The position numbers and the translations under genes are program-made. A stretch of DNA of 64,000 nucleotides, taken from Xenopus tropicalis. Taxonomy: Eukaryota; Chordata; Amphibia; Anura; Pipidae. This document shows positions 10,500-22,444 of this stretch, one piece after another; the first letter of the stretch is position 1, and every line of letters starts with the position of its first letter. Below the pieces are notes generated by a model that saw only the letters and a program-made list of their open reading frames with translations, made no database searches and was not told the DNA's origin. The stretch is from contig NC_030681.2 of NCBI RefSeq assembly GCF_000004195.4, forward strand, positions 1,974,547 to 2,038,546, written 5' to 3'.

Positions 10500-12309
10500 G
10501 CGCCCCTACTGGTGCGTTTTGGAACATCCCAAACAGGGGGCGCTACTCAGCTTTCCCGCGTCTGTGCCCTAATAGCAAAATGGGAATCCCTGCCAGGGTT
10601 GGGGGTTTCCCGCCAAATTGGGCTACTAATTTAAAGCCCAGGTGGGTTTCCCAAGTACAAACCCGCCAAGGTGCAGTTTTGGGCTATTGTTTGGAGCCTT
10701 GGCGGGTTTGTACTTTGGAACCTGCCATAGTTTTTTCCCCTAGTAAACCTGACATGCCTGTCCCATTGCATGCTGGGTAATGTAGTTTGTATCTAACAAT
10801 TATACTACAGCTAGGATTCATATTAAACTACAATACCCAGCATGCAATAGGACATTATAGACAGAGGCTCCCATTTCTATTCTATTTAGGCTCAACCTGT
10901 TTTACAACCTGCTCTATATGGTATAAGATTGTACCATTCTCCAGGAGGGGGGGTGGGGGAGTAATTTGTTAGTTGATCTGCAGTTCACAGGATCTCTTGG
11001 GGCTGCTGGGAGTTGTAGTTCAATGCACCCATATGTATATCATGTCTGGGGTTAATGCAACATTCTGAATCCATTTCTGTAGTGGCTTGCCAGCTGGACT
11101 GGGCACAGAGGGAATTACCAGCCAAGGAGAGGGGGCACAGGGCATGGGCAGTGATTATACACTTTATAAAGGCAGGTTTTCCCATATATACTTTTGTTTT
11201 TTTTTAAAAAATGTAATTGCACATATTGGGCTATTGTTGGGCTACTTTGGAAGTGGCTTTTGGCTAGTTTTGGGCCGGTTTTAGAACTGACTTTGGCTGG
11301 TTTGGAAAAATAAATCTGGCAACCCTGATCCCTTCTGAAATCCAGCGACCGTTATAGTCATTTGGGGGCCACATGTAGCCCACTGGCCTCCAGCAGAGCA
11401 GCATTTAGGTACTGAGTATTGGTAGCGAGGTGCAGCCCCCCAGCTCATGCACTGACATCATATACGGACCCCAGTAGGGCAAGTGTACAGCCGTACAGCC
11501 TGGGGCCCTCAGGTTCAATAGAGATGCCAAAGGGGCAGCACAAAACACAGGCAGACACAGAGGGGGGGGGGGGGGCAATTTGTTTTCCATACACCCCTGT
11601 ATTTGGTACAATGATAAAAGGGGTCCTGTATTGCAGGGACACAGATTGGGGCCACTCTCCTTAATAAAACAAAGAGCAGAGAGAATGACGGGGGGCCCCA
11701 GGATGCCGAGGGGTGCCGCCGGCCTGGCAGGTAAATATGATGCTTGGTGCCAATGTTATCAGTAAAGGTTATATATTAATGGTATTTTTATCCAGAAAAT
11801 GGATAAATGGATAATGGTCTTACATACAGAGAGGCACAGAATGGGGTCCAAACACAAAGAAGAACCAGTACCAACCCATTAGCCTGGGGCAAAAGTTGGC
11901 GGACACATGAATTGCCCCCTGGGTCACTCCCCACGCCCCGATGGCTGATTGGCCAATAGAGGTTGTTGAATTGCCCCATACACTGGCCAATGAGCTGTGA
12001 GCCAATCAGAGGGGCTGAGTAGTGGGCAGTGTACGTGGGGCAGTGTGGGTCAGTCTATGCCTTGGGTGCCTATAACTGAAGCCCCCCCCCCCAGGAATGG
12101 CCCCTCATACTAATCAGCTGGGCAGGGCCTCTGCTTTGTATATTATGTATGGCCATTTCCTATTGGTTAATCATCTGCTGTACTGGGTGGGGCAATTGTT
12201 GCTTGTGGAGTGGTTACAGTTTCCCTGCTCCCAAGGCTGTTGGTCCGGAAGGGGCAGACCCACCTTATAATACACTCATTGCAGTTACCTGCCTGTGGGG
12301 GCCCACTGG
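10500..12309. other. Intergenic, mostly unique
   Basis: Between the mrpl14 promoter and the next minisatellite I find no exon. It holds an inverted repeat with two ZNF143-like motifs (10761-10852), a TGGGAGTTGTAGT segment near 11005 and a 14-G run near 11565. The frames present are short and show no recognisable domains. Confidence 0.55.
10761..10852. repeat. Inverted repeat with ZNF143-like motifs
   Basis: CCATTGCATGCTGGGTAATG-type sequence at 10761-10788 is mirrored at 10825-10852. Each arm contains a close match to the ZNF143/Staf site ACTACAATTCCCAGCATGC (here ACTACAATACCCAGCATGC, 10827-10845). It may be a small MITE rather than a regulatory element. Confidence 0.55.
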
Positions 12310-12311
12310 TG

Positions 12312-13370
12312 CCTTAATGGGACCCACTCACTCACACACAGTGGGACCCACTCACTCACACACAGTGGAACCCACTCACTCACTCACACAGTGGGACCCA
12401 CTCACTCACACAGTGGGACCCACTCACTCACTCACGCAGTGGGACCCACTCACTCACTCACGCAGTGGGACCCACTCACTCACTCACGCAGTGGGACCCA
12501 CTCACTCACACACAGTGGGACCCACTCACTCACACACAGTGGGACCCACTCACTCACACACAGTGGAACCCACTCACTCACACACAGTGGGACCCACTCA
12601 CTCACACACAGTGAGACCCACTCACTCACACACAGTGGGACCCACTCACTCACACACAGTGGGACCCACTCACTCACTCACAGTGGGACCCACTCACTCA
12701 CACACAGTGGGACCCACTCACTCACAGTGGGACCCACTCACTCACACACAGTGGGACCCACTCACTCACACACAGTGGGACCCACTCACTCACAGTGGGA
12801 CCCACTCACTCACACACAGTGGGACCCACTCACTCACACACAGTGGGACCCACTCACTCACACACAGTGGGACCCACTCACTCACAGTGGGACCCACTCA
12901 CTCACACACAGTGGGACCCACTCACTCACAGTGGGACCCACTCACTCACACACAGTGGGACCCACTCACTCACACACAGTGGGACCCACTCACTCACACA
13001 CAGTGGGACCCACTCACTCACTCACAGTGGGACCCACTCACTCACTCACACAGTGGGACCCACTCACTCACTCACACAGTGGGACCCACTCACTCACACA
13101 CAGTGGGACCCACTCACTCACACACAGTGGGACCCACTCACTCACTCACAGTGGGACCCACTCACTCACTCACAGTGGGACCCACTCACTCACACACACA
13201 CACAGTGGGACCCGCTCACTCACACACACACACAGTGGGACCCGCTCACTCACACACACACACAGTGGGACCCGCTCACTCACACACACACACAGTGGGA
13301 CCCACTCACACTCACACACAGTGGGACCCACTCACTCACACACAGTGGGACCCACTCACCCCCTTGTCAG
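12312..13370. repeat. 24-28 bp minisatellite, ~42 copies
   Basis: GTGGGACCCACTCACTCACA with a variable (AC)n or (CTCA)n tail. It contains no stop codon in two forward frames and so creates apparent proteins of Thr-His-Ser repeats up to 482 codons long. It lies upstream of the tmem63b promoter. Confidence 0.95.
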
Positions 13371-13599
13371 AACTGGACGTTTTAAATCCGTGGCCCAAGG
13401 TCATTTATTTCCTCCAAACACAGTGTATGGGGAGAGCTATTGCCCCTGTCCCACCTAAGGCTGAACTACCCCCTGCCCTATTCCCTACACCTGGGGGGCA
13501 GTTATTATGGAGGCACCACTTTTGCCTCCCCCCGGGGCTGCTGCTTGTTCCCCCGGACCCACTGGCCTGTCTCTGTCCCGCTGCTCAGGACAAATAAAG

Positions 13600-13830
13600 T
13601 TGCGCTGTTGTTATTGACAATAAGACGCATGAAGGCCCCGCCCCGCACACTTAGCCCGCAGTGTGAGGGAGGATGGGCGGGGTGAGTGATGGTGACGTCA
13701 GCCCGGGTGCCGCCCACCTGCAGTGAGTCGCTGTACGGGCTGGGGGAGCTGCACTGAGAGGCGCAGCCCTAGGGGCCCCTGCGGAGCGGATCCTGTGCCG
13801 GCCTGGTGAGTGCCCCCTGTCTGTGCCCTT
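13600..13830 (+). promoter_or_regulatory. CpG-rich tmem63b promoter and likely exon 1
   Basis: CpG-dense segment with a GC box (GCCCCGCCCC, near 13633), a perfect CRE palindrome TGACGTCA at 13693-13700 and a consensus donor GGCCTG|GTGAGTGCC at 13806. A non-coding exon 1 ending at 13805 would splice to the acceptor at 29403, as in mammals, where the start codon is in exon 2. The start site is inferred from composition, position and donor only. Confidence 0.55.
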
Positions 13831-13984
13831 CTCCCTATGGGCAGTATTGTTATTGTGTTTGTGCGGCTTGGCGCCATCTTTGCTGGGTATCTGCCCTTCT
13901 GTCATCGCAGCCGCCCTGTCATTATCTGCCCCTCCAGCGTCTCCTCTGTCTGCTCAGCAACAAGCGCATACCCTGCTTCCGCCC

Positions 13985-16900
13985 AGTTCTACCATCTGCC
14001 CCTCTGCCAGCACCCTCTGCCAGTATCTGCCCCTCTGCCAGTATCTGCCCCCCTCTGCCAGCACCCTCTGCCAGTATCTGCCCCTCTGCCAGCACCCTCT
14101 GCCAGTATCTGCCCCTCTGCCAGCACCCTCTGCCAGTATCTGCCCCTCTGCCAGCACCCTCTGCCAGTATCTGCCCCTTGCCAGCACCCTCTGCCAGTAT
14201 CTCCCCTCTGCCAGTATCTGCCCTTCTGCAGCACCCTCTGCCAGTATCTGCCCCTCTGCCAGTATCTGCCCCTCTGCCAGTATCTGCCCCTCTGCCAGTA
14301 TCTGCCCCTCTGCCAGCACCCACTGACTATCTGCCCTATCAGTATCTGCCCTCTGCCAGTATCTGCCCCTCTGGCAGCACCCACTAACTATCTGCCCCTC
14401 TGGCAGCACCCACTGACTATCTGCCCCTCTGGCAGCACCCACTGACTATCTGCCCCTCTGCCAGTATCGTGCCCCTCTGCCAGTATCTGCCCCTCAGCCA
14501 GCACCCACTGACTATCTGCCCCTCTGCCAGCACCCACTGACTATCTGCCCCTCTGGCAGCACCCACTGACTATCTGCCCCTCAGCCAGCACCCACTGACT
14601 ATCTGCCCCTCTGGCAGCACCCACTAACTATCTGCCCCTCTGGCAGCACCCACTGACTATCTGCCCCTCTGGCAGCACCACTGACTATCTGCCCTCTGGC
14701 AGCACCCACTGACTATCTGCCCCTTGGCAGCACCCACTGACTATCTGCCCCTCTGCTAGTATCTGCCCCTCTGCCAGTATCTGCCCCTCTGGCAGCACCA
14801 CTGACTATCTGCCCCTCTGCCAGTATCTGCCCCTCTGGCAGCACCCACTGACTATCTGCCCCTCTGGCAGCACCCACTGACTATCTGCCCTCTGGCAGCA
14901 CCCACTGACTATCTGCCCCTCTGGCAGCACCCACTGACTATCTGCCCTCTGGCAGCACCCCACTGACTATCTGCCCCTCTGGCAGCACCCACTGACTATC
15001 TGCCCCTCTGGCAGCACCCACTGACTATCTGCCCCTCAGCCAGAACCCACTGACTATCTGCCCCTCTGGCAGCACCCACTAACTATCTGCCCCTCTGGCA
15101 GCACCCACTAACTATCTGCCCCTCTGGCAGCACCCACTGACTATCTGCCCCTCTGGCAGCACCCACTAACTATCTGCCCCTCTGGCAGCACCCACTGACT
15201 ATCTGCCCCTCTGGCAGCACCCACTGACTATCTGCCTCTCAGCCAGCACCCACTACCCACTGACTATCTGCCCCTCAGCCAGCACCCACTGACTATCTGC
15301 CCCTCTGGCAGCACCCACTAACTATCTGCCCTCTGGCAGCACCCACTAACTATCTGCCCCTCTGCAGCACCCACTGACTATCTGCCCCTCTGGCAGCACC
15401 CACTGACTATCTGCCCCCTGCCAGTATCTGCCCCTCTGGCAGCACCCACTGACTATCTGCCTCTCAGTATCTGCCCCTCTGGCAGAACCCACTAACTATC
15501 TGCCCCTCTGGCAGCACCCACTGACTATCTGCCCTCTGGCAGCACCCACTGACTATCTGCCCCTCAGCCAGCACCCACTGACTATCTGGCCCTCTGGCAG
15601 CACCCACTAGCTATCTGCCCTCAGCCAGCACCCACTGACTATCTGCCCCTCTGGCAGCACCCACTAACTATCTGCCCCTCTGGCAGCACCCACTGACTAT
15701 CTGCCCCTCTGGCAGCACCCACTAACTATCTGCCCCTCTGGCAGCACCCACTGACTATCTGCCTCTCAGCCAGCACCCACTACCCACTGACTATCTGCCC
15801 CTCAGCCAGCACCCACTGACTATCTGCCCTCTGGCAGCACCCACTAACTATCTGCCCTCTGGCAGCACCCACTAACTATCTGCCCCTCTGGCAGCACCCA
15901 CTGACTATCTGCCCCTCTGGCAGCACCCACTGACTATCTGCCCTCTGCCAGTATCTGCCCCTCTGCCAGTATCTGCCCAGCACCCACTGACTATCTGCCC
16001 CTCTGCCAGTATCTGCCCCTCTGGCAGAACCCACTAACTATCTGCCCTCTGGCAGCACCCACTGACTATCTGCCCCCCTGGCAGCACCCACTGACTATCT
16101 GCCCCTCTGGCAAGCACCACTGACTATCTGCCCCTCTGGCAGCACCCACTGACTATCTGCCCCTCTGGCAGCACCCACTGACTATCTGCCCCTCAGCCAG
16201 CACCCACTGACTATCTGCCCCTCTGGCAGCACCCACTAGCTATCTGCCCTCAGCCAGCACCCACTAACTATCTGCCCCTCTGGCAGCACCCACTGACTAT
16301 CTGCCCTCTGGCAGCACCACTAACTATCTGCCCTCTGGCAGCAGCCCACTAACTATCTGCCCTCTGGCAGCACCCACTGACTATCTGCCTCTCGCCCAGC
16401 ACCCACTACCCACTGACTATCTGCCCCTCAGCCAGCACCCACTGACTATCTGCCCCTCTGGAGCACCCACTGACTTTCTTTCTGCCCTCAGCCAGCACCC
16501 ACTGACTATCTGCCCTCTGGCAGCACCCACTGACTATCTGCCCTCTGGCAGCACCCACTGACTATCTGCCCCTCTGGCAGCACCCACTGACTATCTGCCC
16601 CTCTGGCAGCACCCACTGACTATCTGCCCTCTGGCACTACCCACTGACTATCTGCCCCCTGGCAGCACCCACTGACTATCTGCCCCTCAGCCAGCACCCA
16701 CTGACTATCTGCCCCTCTGGCAGCACCCACGACTATCTGCCCCTCTGGCAGCACCAACTACCCCCCCACCCCTGACTATCTGCCCTCAGGCCAGCACCCA
16801 CTGACCTATCTGCCCCTCTGGCAGCAACCCCTGACTATCTGCCCCTCTGGCAGCACGCCACTTACTAATCTGCCCCTCTGGCAGCACCCACTGACTATCT

Positions 16901-18375
16901 GCCCCTCAGCCAGCACACCCACTGAACTATCTGCCCCTCTGGCAGCACCCACTTACTATCTGCCCCTCTGGCAGCGACCCACTGACTATCTGCCCCTCTG
17001 GCAGCAACCCACTGCTACTCTGCCCTCTGGGAGCACCCACTGACTAATCTGCCCCTCAGCAGCACCCACTGACTATCGCCCCTCAGCCAGCACCCACTTG
17101 ACTATCTGCCCTCAGCCAGCAACCACTGACTTAATCTGCCCCTCTGGCAGCACCCACATTACTATATCTGCCCCTCAGCCCAGCACCCCACTTGACTACT
17201 CTGCCCCTCTGGCAGCACCCACTACTACTCTGCCGCCTCTGGCAGCACCCACTAACTATCTGCCCCTCTGGCAGCACCCACTGACTATCTGCCCCTCTGG
17301 CAGCACCCACTGACTATCTGCCCCTCTGCCAGTATCTGCCCCTCTGCCAGTATCTGCCCCTCTGCCAGTATCTGCCCCTCTGGCAGCACCCACTGACTAT
17401 CTGCCCCTCTGCCAGTATCTGCCCCTCTGGCAGAACCCACTAACTATCTGCCCCTCTGCCAGTATCTGCCCCTTTGGCAGCACCCACTGACTATCTGCCC
17501 CTCTGCCAGTATCTGCCCCTCTGGCAGAACCCACTAACTATCTGCCCCTCTGGCAGCACCCACTGACTATCTGCCCCTCAGCCAGCACCCACTGACTATC
17601 TGCCCCTCTGGCAGCACCCACTAACTATCTGCCCCTCTGGCAGCACCCACTAACTATCTGCCCCTCTGGCAGCACCCACTGACTATCTGCCCCTCTGGCA
17701 GCACCCACTGACTATCTGCCCCTCTGCCAGTATCTGCCCCTCTGCCAGTATCTGCCCCTCTGGCAGCACCCACTGACTATCTGCCCCTCTGCCAGTATCT
17801 GCCCCTCTGGCAGAACCCACTAACTATCTGCCCCTCTGCCAGTATCTGCCCCTCTGCCAGTATCTGCCCCTCTGGCAGCACCCACTGACTATCTGCCCCT
17901 CTGCCAGTATCTGCCCCTCTGGCAGAACCCACTAACTATCTGCCCCTCTGGCAGCACCCACTGACTATCTGCCCCTCTGGCAGCACCCACTGACTATCTG
18001 CCCCTCTGGCAGCACCCACTTACTATCTGCCCCTCTGGCAGCACCCACTGACTATCTGCCCCTCTGGCAGCACCCACTGACTATCTGCCCCTCTGGCAGC
18101 ACCCACTGACTATCTGCCCCTCAGCCAGCACCCACTGACTATCTGCCCCTCTGGCAGCACCCACTAACTATCTGCCCCTCTGGCAGCACCCACTTACTAT
18201 CTGCCCCTCTGGCAGCACCCACTGACTATCTGCCCCTCTGGCAGCACCCACTGACTATCTGCCCCTCAGCCAGCACCCACTGACTATCTGCCCCTCAGCC
18301 AGCACCCACTGACTATCTGCCCCTCAGCCAGCACCCACTGACTATCTGCCCCTCTGGCAGCACCCACTTACTATC
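13985..18375. repeat. 4.4-kb minisatellite in tmem63b intron 1
   Basis: Mixture of a ~31-bp unit (CTGGCAGCACCCACTGACTA then TCTGCCCCT) and a 17-bp subunit (CTGCCAGTATCTGCCCC) in irregular order. Runs of several units recur as blocks, suggesting higher-order duplication. 16700-17250 is more degenerate, with many single-base indels, than either side. It is one of the longest arrays here and contains no gene. Confidence 0.95.
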
Positions 18376-18469
18376 TGTCAGTTCTTGGTGGTTGGTCGTG
18401 TTGCCAGGCCCCAGTGTGCTGCTGGCACAGATGGGCATAGTTTGTACAGGTCCTGGCAAATGGTTCCCC

Positions 18470-18565
18470 CCCCCCTGGTACAGTGCCCCCCCGGTACAGT
18501 GCCCCCCCCCCCGGTACAGTGCCCCCCCCGGTACAGTGCCCCCCCCCCGGTACAGTGCCCCTAAT
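18470..18565. repeat. Short CCCGGTACAGTGCC repeat, ~5 copies
   Basis: C-runs of different length alternate with GGTACAGTGCC. It directly follows the 4.4-kb array. Confidence 0.8.
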
Positions 18566-19084
18566 ATAATATTATTACAGCCTGCAGCCAACTATACCTC
18601 TGATTGGACCTCAGTGCCACAGATCCCCTGCGTCAGGCCTCTTGTAGCCCAGCCTGTGCCCTGCTAATACCCGGCTACTAATAAATCCACTACTACAGCC
18701 CTAGGGGCACTGGCACTGCCAGTTGTACCCATGCCCATATCTTACTGGTGAATCAGCCACTTATGCCCCAACCAAACCTTCCGGGGAGGGGTTAAATATA
18801 TATTTATTTATGGAGGAGGAGGAGGGTGGGCAAGTCACTTGGTTGCTGATTTCTGGCTGGGGTGGCACATCGCTTGTGTGTGGGCTTTCCAGGCAACAAA
18901 TATTGTGCCCAGTCATAAATATGCCCCGTGGCACCGTATGGGCTTAGCGCCTTACTACTTACTGCTCTTACAGCCAGGGAGAGAATTAAAGGGGAGATTA
19001 GCCTCAGCGTGCACTGCAACATAATGCAACTGGCACACTCATTACATAAGTCAGTGTCAGTCTGTACTCTGGTTCCGACTTATG
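18566..19084. other. Unique intron 1 sequence
   Basis: No exon or conserved element recognised; it separates two tandem arrays inside tmem63b intron 1. Confidence 0.5.
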
Positions 19085-20735
19085 CAATCAGCTACATTGT
19101 CTCAGGAGTCAGAACCAGAGAACAGAAACGGACAGTTACACATAACTATAAACCCAGTGAGAATGAGGGATGAATGGATATTGGGGAGTTGTATCAGGAG
19201 TCAGAACCAGCAGTGCAGGGAAGGGAAAGGGACAGACACAGTGACAGTTACACATAACTATAAACCCAGTGAGAATGAGGGATGAATGGATATTGGGGAG
19301 TTGTATCAGGAGTCAGAACCAGCAGTGCAGGGAAGGGAAAGGGACAGACACAGTGACAGTTACACATAACTATAAACCCAGTGAGAATGAGGAATGAATG
19401 GGTATTGGGGAGTTGTATCAGGAGTCAGAACCAGCAGTGCAGGGAAGGGAAAGGGACAGACACAGTGACAGTTACACATAACTATAAACCCAGTGAGAAT
19501 GAGGAATGAATGGATATTGGGGAGTTGTATCAGGAGTCAGAACCAGCAGTGCAGGGAAGGGAAAGGGACAGACACAGTGACAGTTACACATAACTATAAA
19601 CCCAGTGAGAATGAGGAATGAATGGATATTGGGGAGTTGTATCAGGAGTCAGAACCAGCAGTGCAGGGAAGGGAAAGGGACAGGCACAGTGACAGTTACA
19701 CATAACTATAAACCCAGTGAGAATGAGGGATGAATGGATATTGGGGAGTTGTATCAGGAGTTAGAACCAGCAGTGCAGGGAAGGGAAAGGGACAGACACA
19801 GTGACAGTTACACATAACTATAAACCCAGTGAGAATGAGGGATGAATGGATATTGGGGAGTTGTATCAGGAGTCAGAACCAGCAGTGCAGGGAAGGGAAA
19901 GGGACAGACACAGTGACAGTTACACATAACTATAAACCCAGTGAGAATGAGGAATGAATGGGTATTGGGGAGTTGTATCAGGAGTCAGAACCAGCAGTGC
20001 AGGGAAGGGAAAGGGACAGACACAGTGACAGTTACACATAACTATAAACCCAGTGAGAATGAGGAATGAATGGATATTGGGGAGTTGTATCAGGAGTCAG
20101 AACCAGCAGTGCAGGGAAGGGAAAGGGACAGGCACAGTGACAGTTACACATAACTATAAACCCAGTGAGAATGAGGAATGAATGGGTATTGGGGAGTTGT
20201 ATCAGGAGTCAGAACCAGCAGTGTAGGGAAGGGAAAGGGACAGACACAGTGACAGTTACACATAACTATAAACCCAGTGAGAATGAGGGATGAATGGGTA
20301 TTGGGGAGTTGTATCAGGAGTCAGAACCAGCAGTGCAGGGAAGGGAAAGGGACAGTGACAGTTACACATAACTATAAACCCAGTGAGAATGAGGGATGAA
20401 TGGGTATTGGGGAGTTGTATCAGGAGTCAGAACCAGCAGTGCAGAGAAGGGAAAGGGACAGACACAGTGACAGTTACACATAACTATAAACCCAGTGAGA
20501 ATGAGGGATGAATGGGTATTGGGGAGTTGTATCAGGAGTCAGAACCAGCAGTGCAGGGAAGGGAAAGGGACAGACACAGTGACAGTTACACATAACTATA
20601 AACCCAGTGAGAATGAGGAATGAATGGGTATTGGGGAGTTGTATCAGGAGTCAGAACCAGCAGTGCAGGGAAGGGAAAGGGACAGACACAGTGACAGTTA
20701 CACATAACTATAAACCCAGTGAGAATGAGGGATGA
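19085..20735. repeat. 112-bp tandem repeat, ~14.7 copies
   Basis: The unit contains AGTCAGAACCAGCAGTGCAG, GACAGTTACACATAACTATA and GAATGGATATTGGGGAGTTG. Copies are nearly identical; alternating GGGATGAATG and GGAATGAATG variants mark a possible higher-order pattern. Confidence 0.95.
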
Positions 20736-21484
20736 GACTGATGGTTACAAAGAGCATTCTAAGAGACCCGGCCCCGCGCCTGCACGCATGAAGCCCATTA
20801 CCCCTGGGGCAGCAGGGAAGGCCCGTATGTGTTTGGGGCTGGGGCATCTCTTTGTGGCAAACACAACACTTTGCCAGTGTGTGATGCCCCCCGCTGGCTA
20901 GGTTGTGGCACACTGACCCAGTTCCCCAAATGCCCCCACCTACTGTCATACACAGCAGAGCGACTGCCCCCTGTAGCTACCCACCGTGTGGGAGGGCCCC
21001 AAAGTGACTGGGGGGGGGTCCCTGTATTGTAATTCCTAGAGTTTAAGATTATGTTTTGGGCTTCAGGTGCCGGGGGCTGAATATCATGGTTCTACAGGTA
21101 TGGGATCTCTTATCCAGAAAGCTCTGGATTACAGGAAGGAATCTCCCTTGGAACAAAATGATCCTCCAGTTGCCCTGAATATGTGGCATTAAAGGGGATA
21201 TAAACACAAAAACAAAACTGATGTAAATTTACCCAGGGTGCTTCTCTGAGCATTTCTCTGAGGTTTTTGAGAAGCAGTTTTAGGCTGCTGATACCAGGCT
21301 TTCAGTTCAACAGTTCTTAACCCCAGGGGGTAACTGGATACAGGCACTTAGTGGAACTGAAAGCACGATATTGGCGGTCTAAAACTGCAACAGAACCACT
21401 TCCAGCTTCCATATATAGATATCCCAGAGCAGGAGGGCTCAGAGTAGCAGTTGTTATTCACTTACATGAGAGGATTCCTCGTCT
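20736..21484. other. Unique intron 1 sequence with repeat fragment
   Basis: Mostly unique. The piece at about 21095-21165 (GGTATGGGATCTCTTATCCA, then AAAGCTCTGGATTACAGGAA) looks like a fragment of a very common Xenopus interspersed repeat. No coding potential seen. Confidence 0.5.
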
Positions 21485-22090
21485 ATGCAACCCCCCCGCT
21501 CTGGCCCACCCCCACTCTAGCCCCCCTCCGCTCTTGCCCACCCCCACTCTAGCCCCCCTCTGCTCTGCCCCCCCCGCTCTTGCCCACCCCCACTCTAGCC
21601 CACCCCCGCTCTTGCCCCCCTCCGCTCTTGCCCACCCCCCGCTCTAGCCCCCCTCCACTCTAACCCCCCTCCGCTCTTGCCCACCCCCACTCTAACCCCC
21701 CTCCGCTCTTGCCCACCCCCACTCTAACCCCCTCTGCTCTTGCCCACCCCCACTCTAACCCCCCTCCGCTCTTGCCCACCCCACTCTAACCCCCCTCCGC
21801 TCTTGCCCACCCCCACTCTAACCCCCTCTGCTCTTGCCCACCCCCACTCTAACCCCCTCTGCTCTAGCCCACCCCCGCTCTAGCCCCCTTCCACTCTAAG
21901 CCCCCTCCGCTCTTGCCCACCCCCACTCTAACCCCCCTCTGCTCTAGCCCACCCCCGCTCTAACCCCCCTCTGCTCTAGCCCACCCCCGCTCTAGCCCCC
22001 TTCCACTCTAACCCCCCTCTGCTCTTGCCCACCCCCACTCTTGCCCCCCTCTGCTCTAGCCCACCCCCGCTCTAGCCCCCTCTAGCCCAT
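21485..22090. repeat. ~30-bp C-rich minisatellite
   Basis: Alternating CCACTCTAACCCCCCTC and CGCTCTTGCCCACCCC with A/G and T/A variants; about 20 copies. Confidence 0.9.
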
Positions 22091-22444
22091 GTGTATAATC
22101 AGAAGTGGCTGGGTTATGTTACTGAGGATTCTGCAACTCCCGGCACCTCTAACCCACTGCCCTGTAACCCATTTGCAGAATTCTCACAAAAATGCTGACA
22201 GACTTGTCTCCAGGCAGCCTTGCTTTATGGTAACGGCGCTGGCATTCATAGCTCTGAGGGGCTGATATAGGGAAGGGCTTGGGCGGCCCTGGGGCCCCAG
22301 TGCATCAGTCACAGGTGAGAGACTACCTGTAAGGCATCTGATTGGGGCCAGTAGGAAACGCCCCCAGCCCTAAGCTGTTTGGCAGGGACAGAGTTAACAG
22401 AGTTATTTACATTATTGAGAGGGCAGTTTTAGTAAAAAATTCTT
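22091..22444. other. Unique intron 1 sequence
   Basis: A 350-bp spacer between arrays. No exon or known element recognised. Confidence 0.45.

Noticed and set aside
12149..13597. 482-codon Thr/His/Ser-rich frame upstream of tmem63b
   Set aside because: Driven by the CACTCACTCACA minisatellite; no homology, no splice or codon signal, and copies differ by lengths that break the frame.
13985..18375. Satellite or centromeric DNA
   Set aside because: It is embedded in a single-copy gene intron, with short irregular units.
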